Shown piece by piece: positions 52,906-61,404 of a DNA stretch of 64,000 nucleotides. The DNA is taken from contig NZ_PYAW01000001.1 in assembly GCF_003014755.1 (NCBI RefSeq), forward strand, positions 1,240,001 through 1,304,000, given 5' to 3'. Position numbers and translations under genes: made by a program. Each line of letters starts with the position of its first letter. Position 1 is the first letter of the stretch. The notes under the pieces are model-generated. The model was not told where the DNA came from. It saw only the letters and a program-made list of their open reading frames with translations, and did not search any database. Origin of the DNA: Chitinophaga niastensis (GTDB taxonomy: Bacteria > Bacteroidota > Bacteroidia > Chitinophagales > Chitinophagaceae).

Positions 52906-53682
52906 ATGAAACATAAACTATTGTTTTTTACCGCACTTTTATTGTGTTTAAATGCAGCTTCCCTAAAAACACAAGCCCAGTTTGAGATAGGCGTATCCGG
53001 TGGATACGATAAAAATTATCTGCATACCAGTACCGGGTACCGCGCTTTTACGAAGTATGATGCATTAAGTGGATTTGTAGTGGGAATTCCCATGCAATAT
53101 CACTTTAACGACTGGTTGGCCATTCAGGCAGAACCCTCGTACATCCAAAAGAATTATGAGCAAAGCCGCGATCATTTTTTTGATGGCATCTTCCAAAAAA
53201 CTACCAATACTTATATTCAACTGCCGTTAATGGCACACTTCTCCTTTGGTGGCCATCAACTGAGAGGTTTTGTAAATATGGGTGGATATGGTGCTTATTG
53301 GGCCGATAGCCGCATTAAGGGCGCTATGGCCAATGTATTCAATTCCGGTCCTGATCTTCCGAATAATCAGCAGGTATATAATTATTTCCAGTTTAATCAG
53401 GCATATAATTATAATGAGAAATATGCATTTGACAGTCGCCGCGATCGCCGTATGGAATTCGGGCTGGTGGCAGGTGCCGGTGTAGAATATCTGTTACACT
53501 GCAAATACAGGTTTTTTGTGGAAGGCCGGTACTATTACGGATTATCAGATCAGCAGAAAAATTATATGATCAACCAGATCCCCCGCTATAATGATACTTA
53601 TGTTATTCAGGCCGGTTGCCTGTTTAGTATCAAAAACATCTTCCATCACGCTCACGAACAAGAAGTTAAGACTGCTGAATAA
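52906..53682 (+). CDS. PorT-family outer-membrane beta-barrel protein
   Basis: A 258-residue barrel protein. The start at 52906 (MKHKLLFFTALLLCLNAASL) gives a clean signal peptide; an upstream Met at 52870 adds 12 residues. FEIGVSGGYDKNYLHTSTGY, IPMQYHFNDWLAIQAEPSYI, YIQLPLMAHFSFGGHQLRGF and FFVEGRYYYGLSDQQKNYMI show the porin-fold 'outer membrane protein beta-barrel' pattern. It sits 29 nt before an S41 lipoprotein gene and may be co-expressed with it. The role is unknown. Confidence 0.8.
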   Translation: MKHKLLFFTALLLCLNAASLKTQAQFEIGVSGGYDKNYLHTSTGYRAFTKYDALSGFVVGIPMQYHFNDWLAIQAEPSYIQKNYEQSRDHFFDGIFQKTTNTYIQLPLMAHFSFGGHQLRGFVNMGGYGAYWADSRIKGAMANVFNSGPDLPNNQQVYNYFQFNQAYNYNEKYAFDSRRDRRMEFGLVAGAGVEYLLHCKYRFFVEGRYYYGLSDQQKNYMINQIPRYNDTYVIQAGCLFSIKNIFHHAHEQEVKTAE

Positions 53683-53711
53683 AATTTGTTAACAGTTTAA
53701 TGCCAGATAAA

Positions 53712-54884
53712 ATGAGACATCTACATAAATATATTTTTGCCCTCATATTGTTATTCATGGCGGCTTCCTGCCGTAAAGACATTCCGCAAATCAATGATCC
53801 CGGAAATTATATATCCGGAAATTTCGGTGAAGTATTTGACTCCTACTGGACGGGGATGAATAATAATTATGTATTCTGGGATATTGATACGGTTAATTGG
53901 GACCAGGTATACAAAACGTATAAACCACTCTTTGCTAAACTGAATCTCTACGATTCCAACGATGTAAGAAAAGGATATACTTATTTTAAGCAGCTGAGCG
54001 CCGGATTGGTGGATTCACATTATGATCTTTCGTTTAAAGATTCCTGGTTAAAGGATTCCTTTAGTATTAATCCTGCTTACCAGCGTAAAGTGGCCAGTCC
54101 GGATTATCATAATCCTATTGATATTTTCAATTTTTACGATACGATACCCCATCATTACCTGGATCCAGGTTGGAAAAGGGGGTTCACCAATGATGTAGAC
54201 AAACAGTATGTAGCCGTTTCCGGTACCATTAAACAAAGTACGTTGTACTTCTTTTTCAGCGCATTTAATCTGAAAAATCTGTTTAATACGGATACTGCCA
54301 ACGGGGTGAAAAGAGTAGAGCAGTATTTTTTCGATAAACTAAAAAACACACCCAATATCACCGGTATTATTATAGATGTGCGTGGCAATGGTGGTGGTAG
54401 TTTGGCTGATCTGAATTTCCTGATCGGGCAGATGATCGGTAAGCAGCTTGATTTTGGCTACACCCGTTCCAAGCAAGGCAATGGCCGCCTGGATTATTCT
54501 CCCTGGGCCCCTGCCTTTGTTACACCACAGCCGGGTGCCCGCAATATTACCGCGCCTATTATCATGCTGGCAGATGCCTGGTCCGTAAGTATGTCGGAAA
54601 TAACAACGATGGCTGTGAAATCCTTACCCAACGGACATTTTGTAGGAGAGCGCACCTGGGGAGCCAATGGCCCGCTTACGGATAACAAAAATTATAACGG
54701 AGGACAGTTTTCTACAGATTACATCAACCTGGTGTATACTTCTTCCCTGATGCTGAAATACAGGGATGGGAAAATATATGAAGGCATTGGTTTTCCGCCG
54801 GATATAGAAGTGAAATACAATCAGGCTGCATTTGATGCCGGCCGCGATTTGCAGCTGGAAGCCGCTATCGGACTGATTCGTTAG
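53712..54884 (+). CDS. S41-family protease-like lipoprotein
   Basis: A 390-residue lipoprotein (leader ending LLFMAASC, then RKD). The S41 core has the strand motif ITGIIIDVRGNGGGSLADLN and the nucleophile region LADAWSVSMSEITTMAVKSL, with Ser before Glu as in active members. The position of the general-base Lys, which reads TYGKDKG in the paralogue at 10-11 kb, is GERTWGANGPLTD here, so the Lys is absent. Either a tricorn-like mechanism is used or activity is lost. No PDZ domain is obvious. The start could also be 53700, four codons earlier. Confidence 0.85.
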   Translation: MRHLHKYIFALILLFMAASCRKDIPQINDPGNYISGNFGEVFDSYWTGMNNNYVFWDIDTVNWDQVYKTYKPLFAKLNLYDSNDVRKGYTYFKQLSAGLVDSHYDLSFKDSWLKDSFSINPAYQRKVASPDYHNPIDIFNFYDTIPHHYLDPGWKRGFTNDVDKQYVAVSGTIKQSTLYFFFSAFNLKNLFNTDTANGVKRVEQYFFDKLKNTPNITGIIIDVRGNGGGSLADLNFLIGQMIGKQLDFGYTRSKQGNGRLDYSPWAPAFVTPQPGARNITAPIIMLADAWSVSMSEITTMAVKSLPNGHFVGERTWGANGPLTDNKNYNGGQFSTDYINLVYTSSLMLKYRDGKIYEGIGFPPDIEVKYNQAAFDAGRDLQLEAAIGLIR

Positions 54885-54927
54885 GTTATTGAATATTGCT
54901 TAATATTGATAAACTAAAATACGGTCC

Positions 54928-55704
54928 ATGTATCAGACGTTAAGCACACAACTTGAAAATAATATCCTGACTATTAGTATCAACCGCCCGGAAAAAATGA
55001 ATGCCCTCAACCAGCAGGTGTTGTCGGAACTGGCGCTGGCGGTAGATGAAATATATGGCAACCAAAACATCAAAGGCGCCATCATCACCGGCTCCGGAGA
55101 AAAAGCATTTGTAGCCGGAGCAGATATTAGTGAGTTTCTCACGTTATCAGCCAAACAGGGCGAAGAGCTGGCGAAAAAAGGACATGTCATTTTTCAGCGT
55201 ATAGAAAGCAGTCCAAAGCCAATTATCGCTGCAGTGAATGGTTTTGCGCTCGGCGGTGGCTGCGAGCTGGCCATGGCCTGCCATTTTCGTATAGCCAGCG
55301 AAAACGCTAAATTTGGTCAGCCGGAAGTGAGCCTGGGCCTTATTCCTGGCTATGGCGGCACCCAACGCCTCACACAGCTGGTAGGAAAAGGCAAAGCACT
55401 GGAACTGATGATGACCGGCGATATGCTCACCGCTGCCGAAGCCCAGTCATGGGGCCTGGTGAACCACGTGGTGAAACAGGAAGAACTGCTGCCCAAAGCG
55501 ATATCCATCTTACAGAAAATTCAAACGAAAGCACCGCTGGCTATTGCCCGCGTGGTAAAATGTGCCAATGCAGCCCTGGATAAAAACCAGGACGGCTTTG
55601 AGCTGGAATTAAAAGAATTTGGGGCCTGCTTTGCTACAAAAGATTTACAGGAAGGGGCTGCGGCCTTTACGCAAAAAAGACAAGCGAATTTTACAGGAGA
55701 ATAA
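54928..55704 (+). CDS. Enoyl-CoA hydratase/isomerase (crotonase family)
   Basis: A 258-residue crotonase that would hydrate trans-2-enoyl-CoA in fatty-acid or amino-acid breakdown. The oxyanion-hole segments are AFVAGADISEFLTLSAKQGE and IAAVNGFALGGGCELAMACH. The catalytic Glu pair positions are present, the second in FGQPEVSLGLIPGYGGTQRL. MYQTLSTQLENNILTISINR is a normal start. The downstream gene is fumC, but a 119-nt palindrome and a separate promoter lie between them. Confidence 0.93.
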   Translation: MYQTLSTQLENNILTISINRPEKMNALNQQVLSELALAVDEIYGNQNIKGAIITGSGEKAFVAGADISEFLTLSAKQGEELAKKGHVIFQRIESSPKPIIAAVNGFALGGGCELAMACHFRIASENAKFGQPEVSLGLIPGYGGTQRLTQLVGKGKALELMMTGDMLTAAEAQSWGLVNHVVKQEELLPKAISILQKIQTKAPLAIARVVKCANAALDKNQDGFELELKEFGACFATKDLQEGAAAFTQKRQANFTGE

Positions 55705-55706
55705 AC

Positions 55707-55825
55707 AAAGAATTACGAATTACGAATGGCGAATTACGGACAGAAGCGAGTGGTATAAATAAAGATTATACACTTATATCACTCGCTTCTGTCCGTAATT
55801 CGCCATTCGTAATTCGTAATTCTTT
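55707..55825. repeat. Perfect 46-bp inverted repeat built of AATTACG heptads
   Basis: Arms 55707-55752 and 55780-55825 are exact reverse complements, with a 27-nt loop that has a further GTATAA/TTATAC stem. Arms read AATTACGAATTACGAATGGC, then GAATTACGGACAG. The left arm begins 3 nt after the enoyl-CoA hydratase stop, and the last base of the right arm is the first base of the fumC -7 box. Confidence 0.95.
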
Positions 55826-55832
55826 ACTTTTG
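55825..55832 (+). promoter_or_regulatory. fumC -7 box
   Basis: TACTTTTG fits TAnnTTTG and lies 29 nt before the fumC ATG. Its upstream half abuts the palindrome, so the -33 region is inside the repeat arm. Confidence 0.55.
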
Positions 55833-55860
55833 TACCCTTAATCATAAAAGCTTACGCTAT

Positions 55861-57261
55861 ATGGAATTCAGAATAGAGAAAGACACGATGGGCGAGGTGA
55901 AAGTGCCTGTAAATGCCTATTACGGCGCTCAAACACAGCGCTCCATTGAAAATTTCAAGATCGCACAGGATATCAACAAAATGCCGAAAGAAATTATCAA
56001 GGCATTTGCTTATCTGAAAAAAGCGGCGGCTTTAACCAACCTGGAAGCAGGTGTATTGCCAAAAGAAAAAAGTGATCTGATCGGCCAGGTATGTGACGAA
56101 ATCCTCGAAGGTAAGCTGGACGAGCAGTTTCCACTGGTAGTATGGCAAACAGGTTCCGGTACCCAGTCCAACATGAACGTGAATGAAGTAGTAGCCTACC
56201 GCGCACACGTTATTCATGGTGGTCAGCTGACAGACAAAGAAAAATTCATTCATCCGAACGATGATGTAAATAAATCACAATCATCTAACGATACCTTCCC
56301 TACTGCAATGCATATTGCAGCTTATAAAATGCTGGCAGAAGTAACTGTTCCCGGCATTAAAAAGCTGCGTAATACGCTGGCACAAAAAGCGGAAGCATAT
56401 AAAAATGTAGTGAAAATTGGTCGTACTCACTTCATGGATGCTACGCCACTTACACTCGGACAGGAAATCAGCGGCTATGTATCGCAGCTGGACCATGGTT
56501 TAAAAGCCATCAACAATACATTGGCGCATCTGAGCGAACTGGCACTGGGCGGCACTGCCGTAGGTACCGGTATTAATACGCCAAAAGGTTATTCCGAAAA
56601 TGTAGCGAAAAACATCGCCATATTAACCGGTTTACCTTTCATTACTGCTGAAAATAAATTTGAAGCACTGGCAGCACACGATGCTATCGTAGAAGCCCAC
56701 GGCGCTTTAAAAACTGTAGCGGTAAGTTTAATGAAGATAGCAAACGATATTCGTATGCTGAGCTCCGGCCCACGCGCAGGTATCGGTGAAATTCATATTC
56801 CGGACAATGAACCGGGTTCTTCTATCATGCCTGGCAAAGTGAATCCTACACAGTGTGAAGCACTCACCATGATTGCTGCACAGGTGATGGGTAACGATGT
56901 TACGATCAGCATTGGTGGTTCTAACGGCCACTTTGAGCTGAACGTATTTAAACCTGTAATGATCTTCAACTTCCTGCATTCTGCCCGCCTCATTGGTGAT
57001 GGCTGTGTAAGCTTCAACGATAAATGTGCCGAAGGCATTGAACCTATCGAAGCTAATATCAGAAAGCACGTAGAAAATTCCCTGATGCTGGTAACAGCGC
57101 TGAACACCAGGATCGGCTACTACAAAGCAGCAGAGATTGCGCAGAAAGCGCATAAAGAAGGAACTACACTGAAAGAAATGGCAGTGAAGCTGGGTTATGT
57201 TACACCCGCTGAATTCGACGAATGGGTAGTGCCTGCGCACATGGTAGGAGAAATCAAATAA
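55861..57261 (+). CDS. fumC: Class II fumarate hydratase
   Basis: A 466-residue TCA-cycle enzyme that interconverts fumarate and malate. Conserved regions are [40 protein letters not shown] (active-site Thr-His) and the lyase signature [40 protein letters not shown] is typical of fumarase, distinct from aspartase, whose substrate motifs differ. The length is normal. Iron-free class II. Confidence 0.97.
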   Translation: MEFRIEKDTMGEVKVPVNAYYGAQTQRSIENFKIAQDINKMPKEIIKAFAYLKKAAALTNLEAGVLPKEKSDLIGQVCDEILEGKLDEQFPLVVWQTGSGTQSNMNVNEVVAYRAHVIHGGQLTDKEKFIHPNDDVNKSQSSNDTFPTAMHIAAYKMLAEVTVPGIKKLRNTLAQKAEAYKNVVKIGRTHFMDATPLTLGQEISGYVSQLDHGLKAINNTLAHLSELALGGTAVGTGINTPKGYSENVAKNIAILTGLPFITAENKFEALAAHDAIVEAHGALKTVAVSLMKIANDIRMLSSGPRAGIGEIHIPDNEPGSSIMPGKVNPTQCEALTMIAAQVMGNDVTISIGGSNGHFELNVFKPVMIFNFLHSARLIGDGCVSFNDKCAEGIEPIEANIRKHVENSLMLVTALNTRIGYYKAAEIAQKAHKEGTTLKEMAVKLGYVTPAEFDEWVVPAHMVGEIK

Positions 57262-57267
57262 TGGGTA

Positions 57268-57486
57268 GTCCGGCTTTGCCGGGAAATTATCTTACTCAGG
57301 ATTAAACTGATTATGATGATTACCCCGATTATATTTTTTTGATTTAAAAAGATTAGCGAAGATCAAAGCGGTTATGTCCGTTTTAATCTTCGCTAATCTT
57401 TTTAAATCTATCTTAGTCAATAAAATCAGGGTAATCATCATAATCAGTTTAATCCTGAGTAAGATAATTTCCCGGCGAAGCCGGAC
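57268..57486. repeat. Long palindromic element with terminal GC hairpins
   Basis: Symmetrical about 57377. The outer 60 nt of each arm pair almost perfectly; the inner part has several mismatches. The core at 57358-57391 is 34 nt with GAAGAT and ATCTTC ends, and its last 14 bases on one strand equal those of the 28-kb core. Each end has a small hairpin (CCGGCTTTGCCGG and CCGGCGAAGCCGG). It fills the gap between the fumC stop and the TonB receptor stop. Confidence 0.95.
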
Positions 57487-57488
57487 CC

Positions 57489-60350
57489 TTATTTACGCTG
57501 AAACACATTATCATACGTTACCGTGAAATAGTATAATCCACGGATAGTTGGACCACCCACATACTGGAAGTACGAACTATTCAATATGTTGGAGGCACCC
57601 AGTTTAAATGAAGTCTTGATCTTCGGAACACGATAAGTGATCTGTGCATCTACTGTGCTGTAAGCAGGTACATCGCCATTGCCAAAGAGGTTTTGCCAGT
57701 AGAAAGTATCCTGCCAGTGCCATACCACATTGAATCCAATATTTTTGAACAGGTTACGGTTACCGATACTTACATTGGTAAACCATTCCGGCGTATTAAA
57801 ACCAGGAATCAAAGCATCATCTTTTGTTTTATCCTGTGCAAGCTTGTTGAAGTTAGCATTACCACTTACCGTAAAACTTTTATAGATATCGTAAGTAGCA
57901 GCTACTGCAAAGCCATAGTTGTTGACAGTAGATTTGCTATTGGTCCATACCCGGTATCTGTTCTGTAAACTCTTATCCAGCATTTGGTTCAGTACAGATT
58001 GATCCGGTTTGTTTACGTCGCCGGAGGTAGGCACTACAGCTTCTATCTGGCCAATGAAATGTTTGTAGGCACTGTAATAACCATCTATGTCGATGAACAG
58101 TTTATTGTCCAGCAGCACGCCTTTGTAGCCTGCTTCAAAGGAGGTGATCTGTTCCGGAACAATCGGATCCAGGTTAGCTACTTTCAGTATACCTGCATTT
58201 TTGGCTGCAGCGGCATCTTTGGAGATATGCTCCGCATTGATGGTTTTATTTACGGCTATACCAAAAGCATCCACGGTAGTAGTGAGATAGGAATTTTTAA
58301 AGTATCCCAATCCCTGCTCAATAAATGCCAGACCACCTACGCGTCTTACCTGGCCGTTGTTTACGAAGGAATACGCTTCAAATAATGAAGGGAAGCGGAA
58401 GCCATTTTGCCAGGAAACACGGAAGTTGTGTTTGTCTTTGATGCTGTATACAGCCGCAATACGTGGATTCACTTTAGCATCAAATTGTTCGTTCTTATCG
58501 TAACGCAATGAGCCGGTGAGCTTCAACGCATCGCTAAAAAAAGTTTTGCTGATTTGTGCAAAGCCGCCTGTTTTGCCGTACCAGATGTGCTTTCCACCGG
58601 GTTGGTTACGTTTGTCTGCCGGTAAAGAGAAGTCAACAAAGTTGTTGCCATCCGGAATAATTTCATATGTGCGATAGTCGGCACCTACCAGTACATCAGC
58701 GAAGTGGATGTACTTACGCAGGTTCCAGGTACCTTCTGTATGATAGAAGCGGCTCCTTTGTAAAAGGGCAGCGCCACCACTTGTATTATTGGGATTTTTA
58801 GAAGTAGGATAGATGTCCCAGTCATTTATACTTTTTATTTTTGCCACCTGTGCATCAAAGGCCGGTGTGCCGGGAGTCCATCTGCCTGCGTCCGCAAAGG
58901 CGCGTGCAGCCTGATGTGCAGCCACCAGGTCGTCTCCGCCTGTTAAGGCATTGTTTAAACCTGTAGTATAATCTTTCAGCCATGTTTTATCAGGTTTAAA
59001 AGATTTCTCCAGGTTATCCGCCAGCGGATTCATATTGTAAGAGTCGCCGGTATTTTCGATAGAGATGTAAGAGCGGAGGGTGAAGTCCGGATGTACCAGT
59101 TCTATTTTATGATTCTGTACAGTTACTCCTCTCAGGCCAATACGGTTGCCACGCTGAAAGAAACCATCCATCTGACCATAGCGGTAGGAGTAGGATAATT
59201 CCAGTTTATGTGGTAAACGGAAATTAAAGGAGACATCTGCCTTTTTATTTTTTACGGTGAAATCACCTACCAGGTCTTTTTCCCAATAGCCGGTACGGTG
59301 TACATTGTAAGCGCGGCCATCTTTATCAATGACCTGCAGGTTACTGTTATCTCCGTATTTATTCCAGGCATCATTTGCGATATTATTAGCACCGCTCAGC
59401 TGTGGGAAGTCGGGATTGGCTTTGGGTTGCGGGTTAAAGTCGTTGTGACTGTCCGCGTACCAGTCGGTTCCCTGCATGTAGCTTAAATTGATTTTCCAGG
59501 CAAACCAGGGAGCATACGACTGGGCATAGCGTATAGCCGTTTCAGTTAGTGGTTTTGCGCCACCGGCATCGCCTACATGGTTCACCGCTATTTTCTGGTA
59601 TACACTTACACCCTGGTATTGAAAAGGATTTTTAGTGATGAGGTTAGACATACCATTGATGGCATTCATACCATACAGGGCGGAAGAGGCACCTGGCGTT
59701 ACTTCCACACTGGAGATATCTAACTCCGTAGGTCCGATAGCGTTACCCAGGGGTACACCCAGCGTAGCGGCCTGGTTATCCACACCGTCTACCAGTTGCA
59801 TGAAGCGGAAGTTGTTGGGCACATTAAATCCGCGGGTATTAAATACTTTGAAAGTAAGACCTGCGGTGGTCATTTGTACTCCTTTCAGGTTGCCCAATGC
59901 ATCATAAAAGGTAGAGGAAGGCGTTTCTTTCAGTGCCCGGATATCCAGTTTTTCGATGGCTACCGGTGAGCGAAGAAGTTTTTCCTGCTGCCTGGAAGCG
60001 GATACCACCACTTCATTTACCAGCAGGGATTGTGTAAATAACTGGATGGCCAGTTTGCTGCTGCTGCTTTTTACTTCAAATTCCTGGGCCTGATAGCCAA
60101 TCAGTCTGATAATGAGTTTCAGCGGAAATTTAGAGTTGGTGGTCACATCAAAATGGCCGGTGGTATCTGTTTGCCCGCCAAATGAGGTGCCTTTAATTTG
60201 TACGGAAGCACCCGGAAGCCCGTTGCCGTGGTCGTCTGTAATTTTTCCCTGTATTACATAAGAGCCATTGAGCTGTGCCTGTACTAGTACCGGACTAAAT
60301 ACCAATATTATAAGGAGGTATTTAGCCAGTATAGGTAAGAACTTTTGCAT
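57489..60350 (-). CDS. TonB-dependent receptor
   Basis: A 953-residue outer-membrane transporter. The signal peptide ends at VLVQAQ (about 26). A carboxypeptidase-regulatory-like domain (YVIQGKITDDHGNGLPGASV) is followed by a plug (VVSASRQQEKLLRSPVAIEK, TRGFNVPNNFRFMQLVDGVD, SVEVTPGASSALYGMNAING). The barrel ends in YYFTVTYDNVFQRK. There is no STN domain and no SusD or FecR neighbour. It contains no Cys and only nine Met, a lower Met share than the 3.8-7.0 kb receptor. Its promoter overlaps an operator shared with the Cys-free peroxiredoxin-like gene, so the two may respond to the same signal. The substrate is unknown. Confidence 0.93.
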   Translation of the reverse strand: MQKFLPILAKYLLIILVFSPVLVQAQLNGSYVIQGKITDDHGNGLPGASVQIKGTSFGGQTDTTGHFDVTTNSKFPLKLIIRLIGYQAQEFEVKSSSSKLAIQLFTQSLLVNEVVVSASRQQEKLLRSPVAIEKLDIRALKETPSSTFYDALGNLKGVQMTTAGLTFKVFNTRGFNVPNNFRFMQLVDGVDNQAATLGVPLGNAIGPTELDISSVEVTPGASSALYGMNAINGMSNLITKNPFQYQGVSVYQKIAVNHVGDAGGAKPLTETAIRYAQSYAPWFAWKINLSYMQGTDWYADSHNDFNPQPKANPDFPQLSGANNIANDAWNKYGDNSNLQVIDKDGRAYNVHRTGYWEKDLVGDFTVKNKKADVSFNFRLPHKLELSYSYRYGQMDGFFQRGNRIGLRGVTVQNHKIELVHPDFTLRSYISIENTGDSYNMNPLADNLEKSFKPDKTWLKDYTTGLNNALTGGDDLVAAHQAARAFADAGRWTPGTPAFDAQVAKIKSINDWDIYPTSKNPNNTSGGAALLQRSRFYHTEGTWNLRKYIHFADVLVGADYRTYEIIPDGNNFVDFSLPADKRNQPGGKHIWYGKTGGFAQISKTFFSDALKLTGSLRYDKNEQFDAKVNPRIAAVYSIKDKHNFRVSWQNGFRFPSLFEAYSFVNNGQVRRVGGLAFIEQGLGYFKNSYLTTTVDAFGIAVNKTINAEHISKDAAAAKNAGILKVANLDPIVPEQITSFEAGYKGVLLDNKLFIDIDGYYSAYKHFIGQIEAVVPTSGDVNKPDQSVLNQMLDKSLQNRYRVWTNSKSTVNNYGFAVAATYDIYKSFTVSGNANFNKLAQDKTKDDALIPGFNTPEWFTNVSIGNRNLFKNIGFNVVWHWQDTFYWQNLFGNGDVPAYSTVDAQITYRVPKIKTSFKLGASNILNSSYFQYVGGPTIRGLYYFTVTYDNVFQRK

Positions 60351-60466
60351 AGTGTTGTCAACGTTATAGATGCTGGAAAGATAAATTGATCGTTTGAAGG
60401 GGATGGAAAGCCGTTGTCGTGCCTCAACATCGGTTTGAAAACAGGTAATTTGTAACGCTTATTATC

Positions 60467-60497
60467 ATATAGTCTATAGAATTAGTAGACAAATATA
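60467..60497 (-). promoter_or_regulatory. Operator and -7 box of the second TonB receptor
   Basis: TATATTTG on the minus strand (60497-60490) is the -7 box. Positions 60467-60490 form the site related to 34692-34715 (20 of 24 identical). It contains a GTCTA...TAGAC inverted repeat with 9 nt between the halves, lying at the predicted transcript start, as expected for a repressor. The leader to the ATG is about 130 nt and shows no other clear feature. Confidence 0.6.
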
Positions 60498-60629
60498 AAA
60501 AGGGTATTTTTCATTTCAAAGCAAATGACTGTAATTATTGAAAAAAAGGAACGGCAGCAGCTGAAAATGAGCCGCAGTTGATGTTTTAATGAGCTGGGAA
60601 TGATAGGATTAACGGTGTAGCGAGGATAT

Positions 60630-60668
60630 AAAAATAAAAAAAGCGTTCACTTTCCGGCGAACGCTTTT
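60630..60668 (-). terminator. Terminator of lspA
   Basis: AAAAGCGTTC (60639-60648) pairs perfectly with 60659-60668. On the minus strand the stem is followed by TTTTATTTT. It lies 21 nt past the lspA stop. Confidence 0.85.
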
Positions 60669-60689
60669 CTATAATATGTTTATTATTTA

Positions 60690-61343
60690 TTAAGCTACAT
60701 GATCTTTCATTACTGCCTGATCGGCTGTTTTTGGATGCATATGCTTACCAAAGAACCTTTTCTGAAACAACAGGATAGCTACTACGCCGGTAGATATTGC
60801 GGCATCAGCCACATTAAACACCGGGCGGAAGAACACAAAGTAATCGCCTCCTTTAAAAGGGATCCACTTAGGCAAATACCCTTCATAAATAGGGAAATAC
60901 AGCATGTCCACTACGCGACCGTGTAAAAAGCTGCCATAGCCGCCGCCTGCAGGCAAAAACTTAGCTGCTTCATAACCGATGCTATCAGTGAAAATAAGAC
61001 CGTAGAACATACTGTCTATCAGATTGCCGGCAGCACCTGCCAAAATCAGGGAGCCGCAAATCAGTAACCCGGTACTGTATTTTTCTTTGATGAGTTTCTT
61101 CATATACACAAAACCCACTACCACAGCCACTAAGCGGAACATGGTGAGTAAGATCTTACCAAAGTCGCCACCAAACTTGAGCCCGTAGGCCATTCCTTCA
61201 TTTTCTATAAAATGGATGCGGAACCAGTTGGGAAGGATCACAAACTCCTGCTGCATGAACATATGGGTCTTAATCCAGAATTTCAGCGCCTGGTCTATTG
61301 CCAGGATTAGGATAACGATAAATACAACGTGACGATATTTCAA
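60690..61343 (-). CDS. lspA: Signal peptidase II (lipoprotein signal peptidase)
   Basis: A 217-residue four-helix membrane aspartyl protease that cleaves prolipoprotein leaders, processing the many lipoproteins of this window. The two catalytic Asp lie in LILAGAAGNLIDSMFYGLIF and in PVFNVADAAISTGVVAILLF. IDQALKFWIKTHM and FRIHFIENEGMAYGL are the family motifs. The only start compatible with the N-terminus is TTG at 61343, since an in-frame stop lies just upstream. The length exceeds E. coli LspA, mainly from a loop (AKFLPAGGGYGSFLHGRVVD) usual in Bacteroidota. Confidence 0.95.
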   Translation of the reverse strand: MKYRHVVFIVILILAIDQALKFWIKTHMFMQQEFVILPNWFRIHFIENEGMAYGLKFGGDFGKILLTMFRLVAVVVGFVYMKKLIKEKYSTGLLICGSLILAGAAGNLIDSMFYGLIFTDSIGYEAAKFLPAGGGYGSFLHGRVVDMLYFPIYEGYLPKWIPFKGGDYFVFFRPVFNVADAAISTGVVAILLFQKRFFGKHMHPKTADQAVMKDHVA

Positions 61344-61361
61344 TTGATATTAAAATTTTAT

Positions 61362-61369
61362 CAAAAATA
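61362..61369 (-). promoter_or_regulatory. lspA -7 box
   Basis: TATTTTTG on the minus strand, about 19 nt before the TTG start. It is also 36 nt before the end of murF-alr, so lspA can be expressed separately from that gene. Confidence 0.45.
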
Positions 61370-61404
61370 ATAGTTTATTTCAAAGTCGGAAGCCTGCAAT
61401 ATCA

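Noticed and set aside
12017..57486. The intergenic repeats as CRISPR arrays
   Set aside because: They are palindromes without spacers of constant length, no cas gene is present, and unit periods are 7 or 9 nt.
57489..60350. The second TonB receptor as a SusC-type glycan importer
   Set aside because: No SusD gene, glycoside hydrolase or hybrid sensor lies next to it, and it is shorter than typical SusC proteins.
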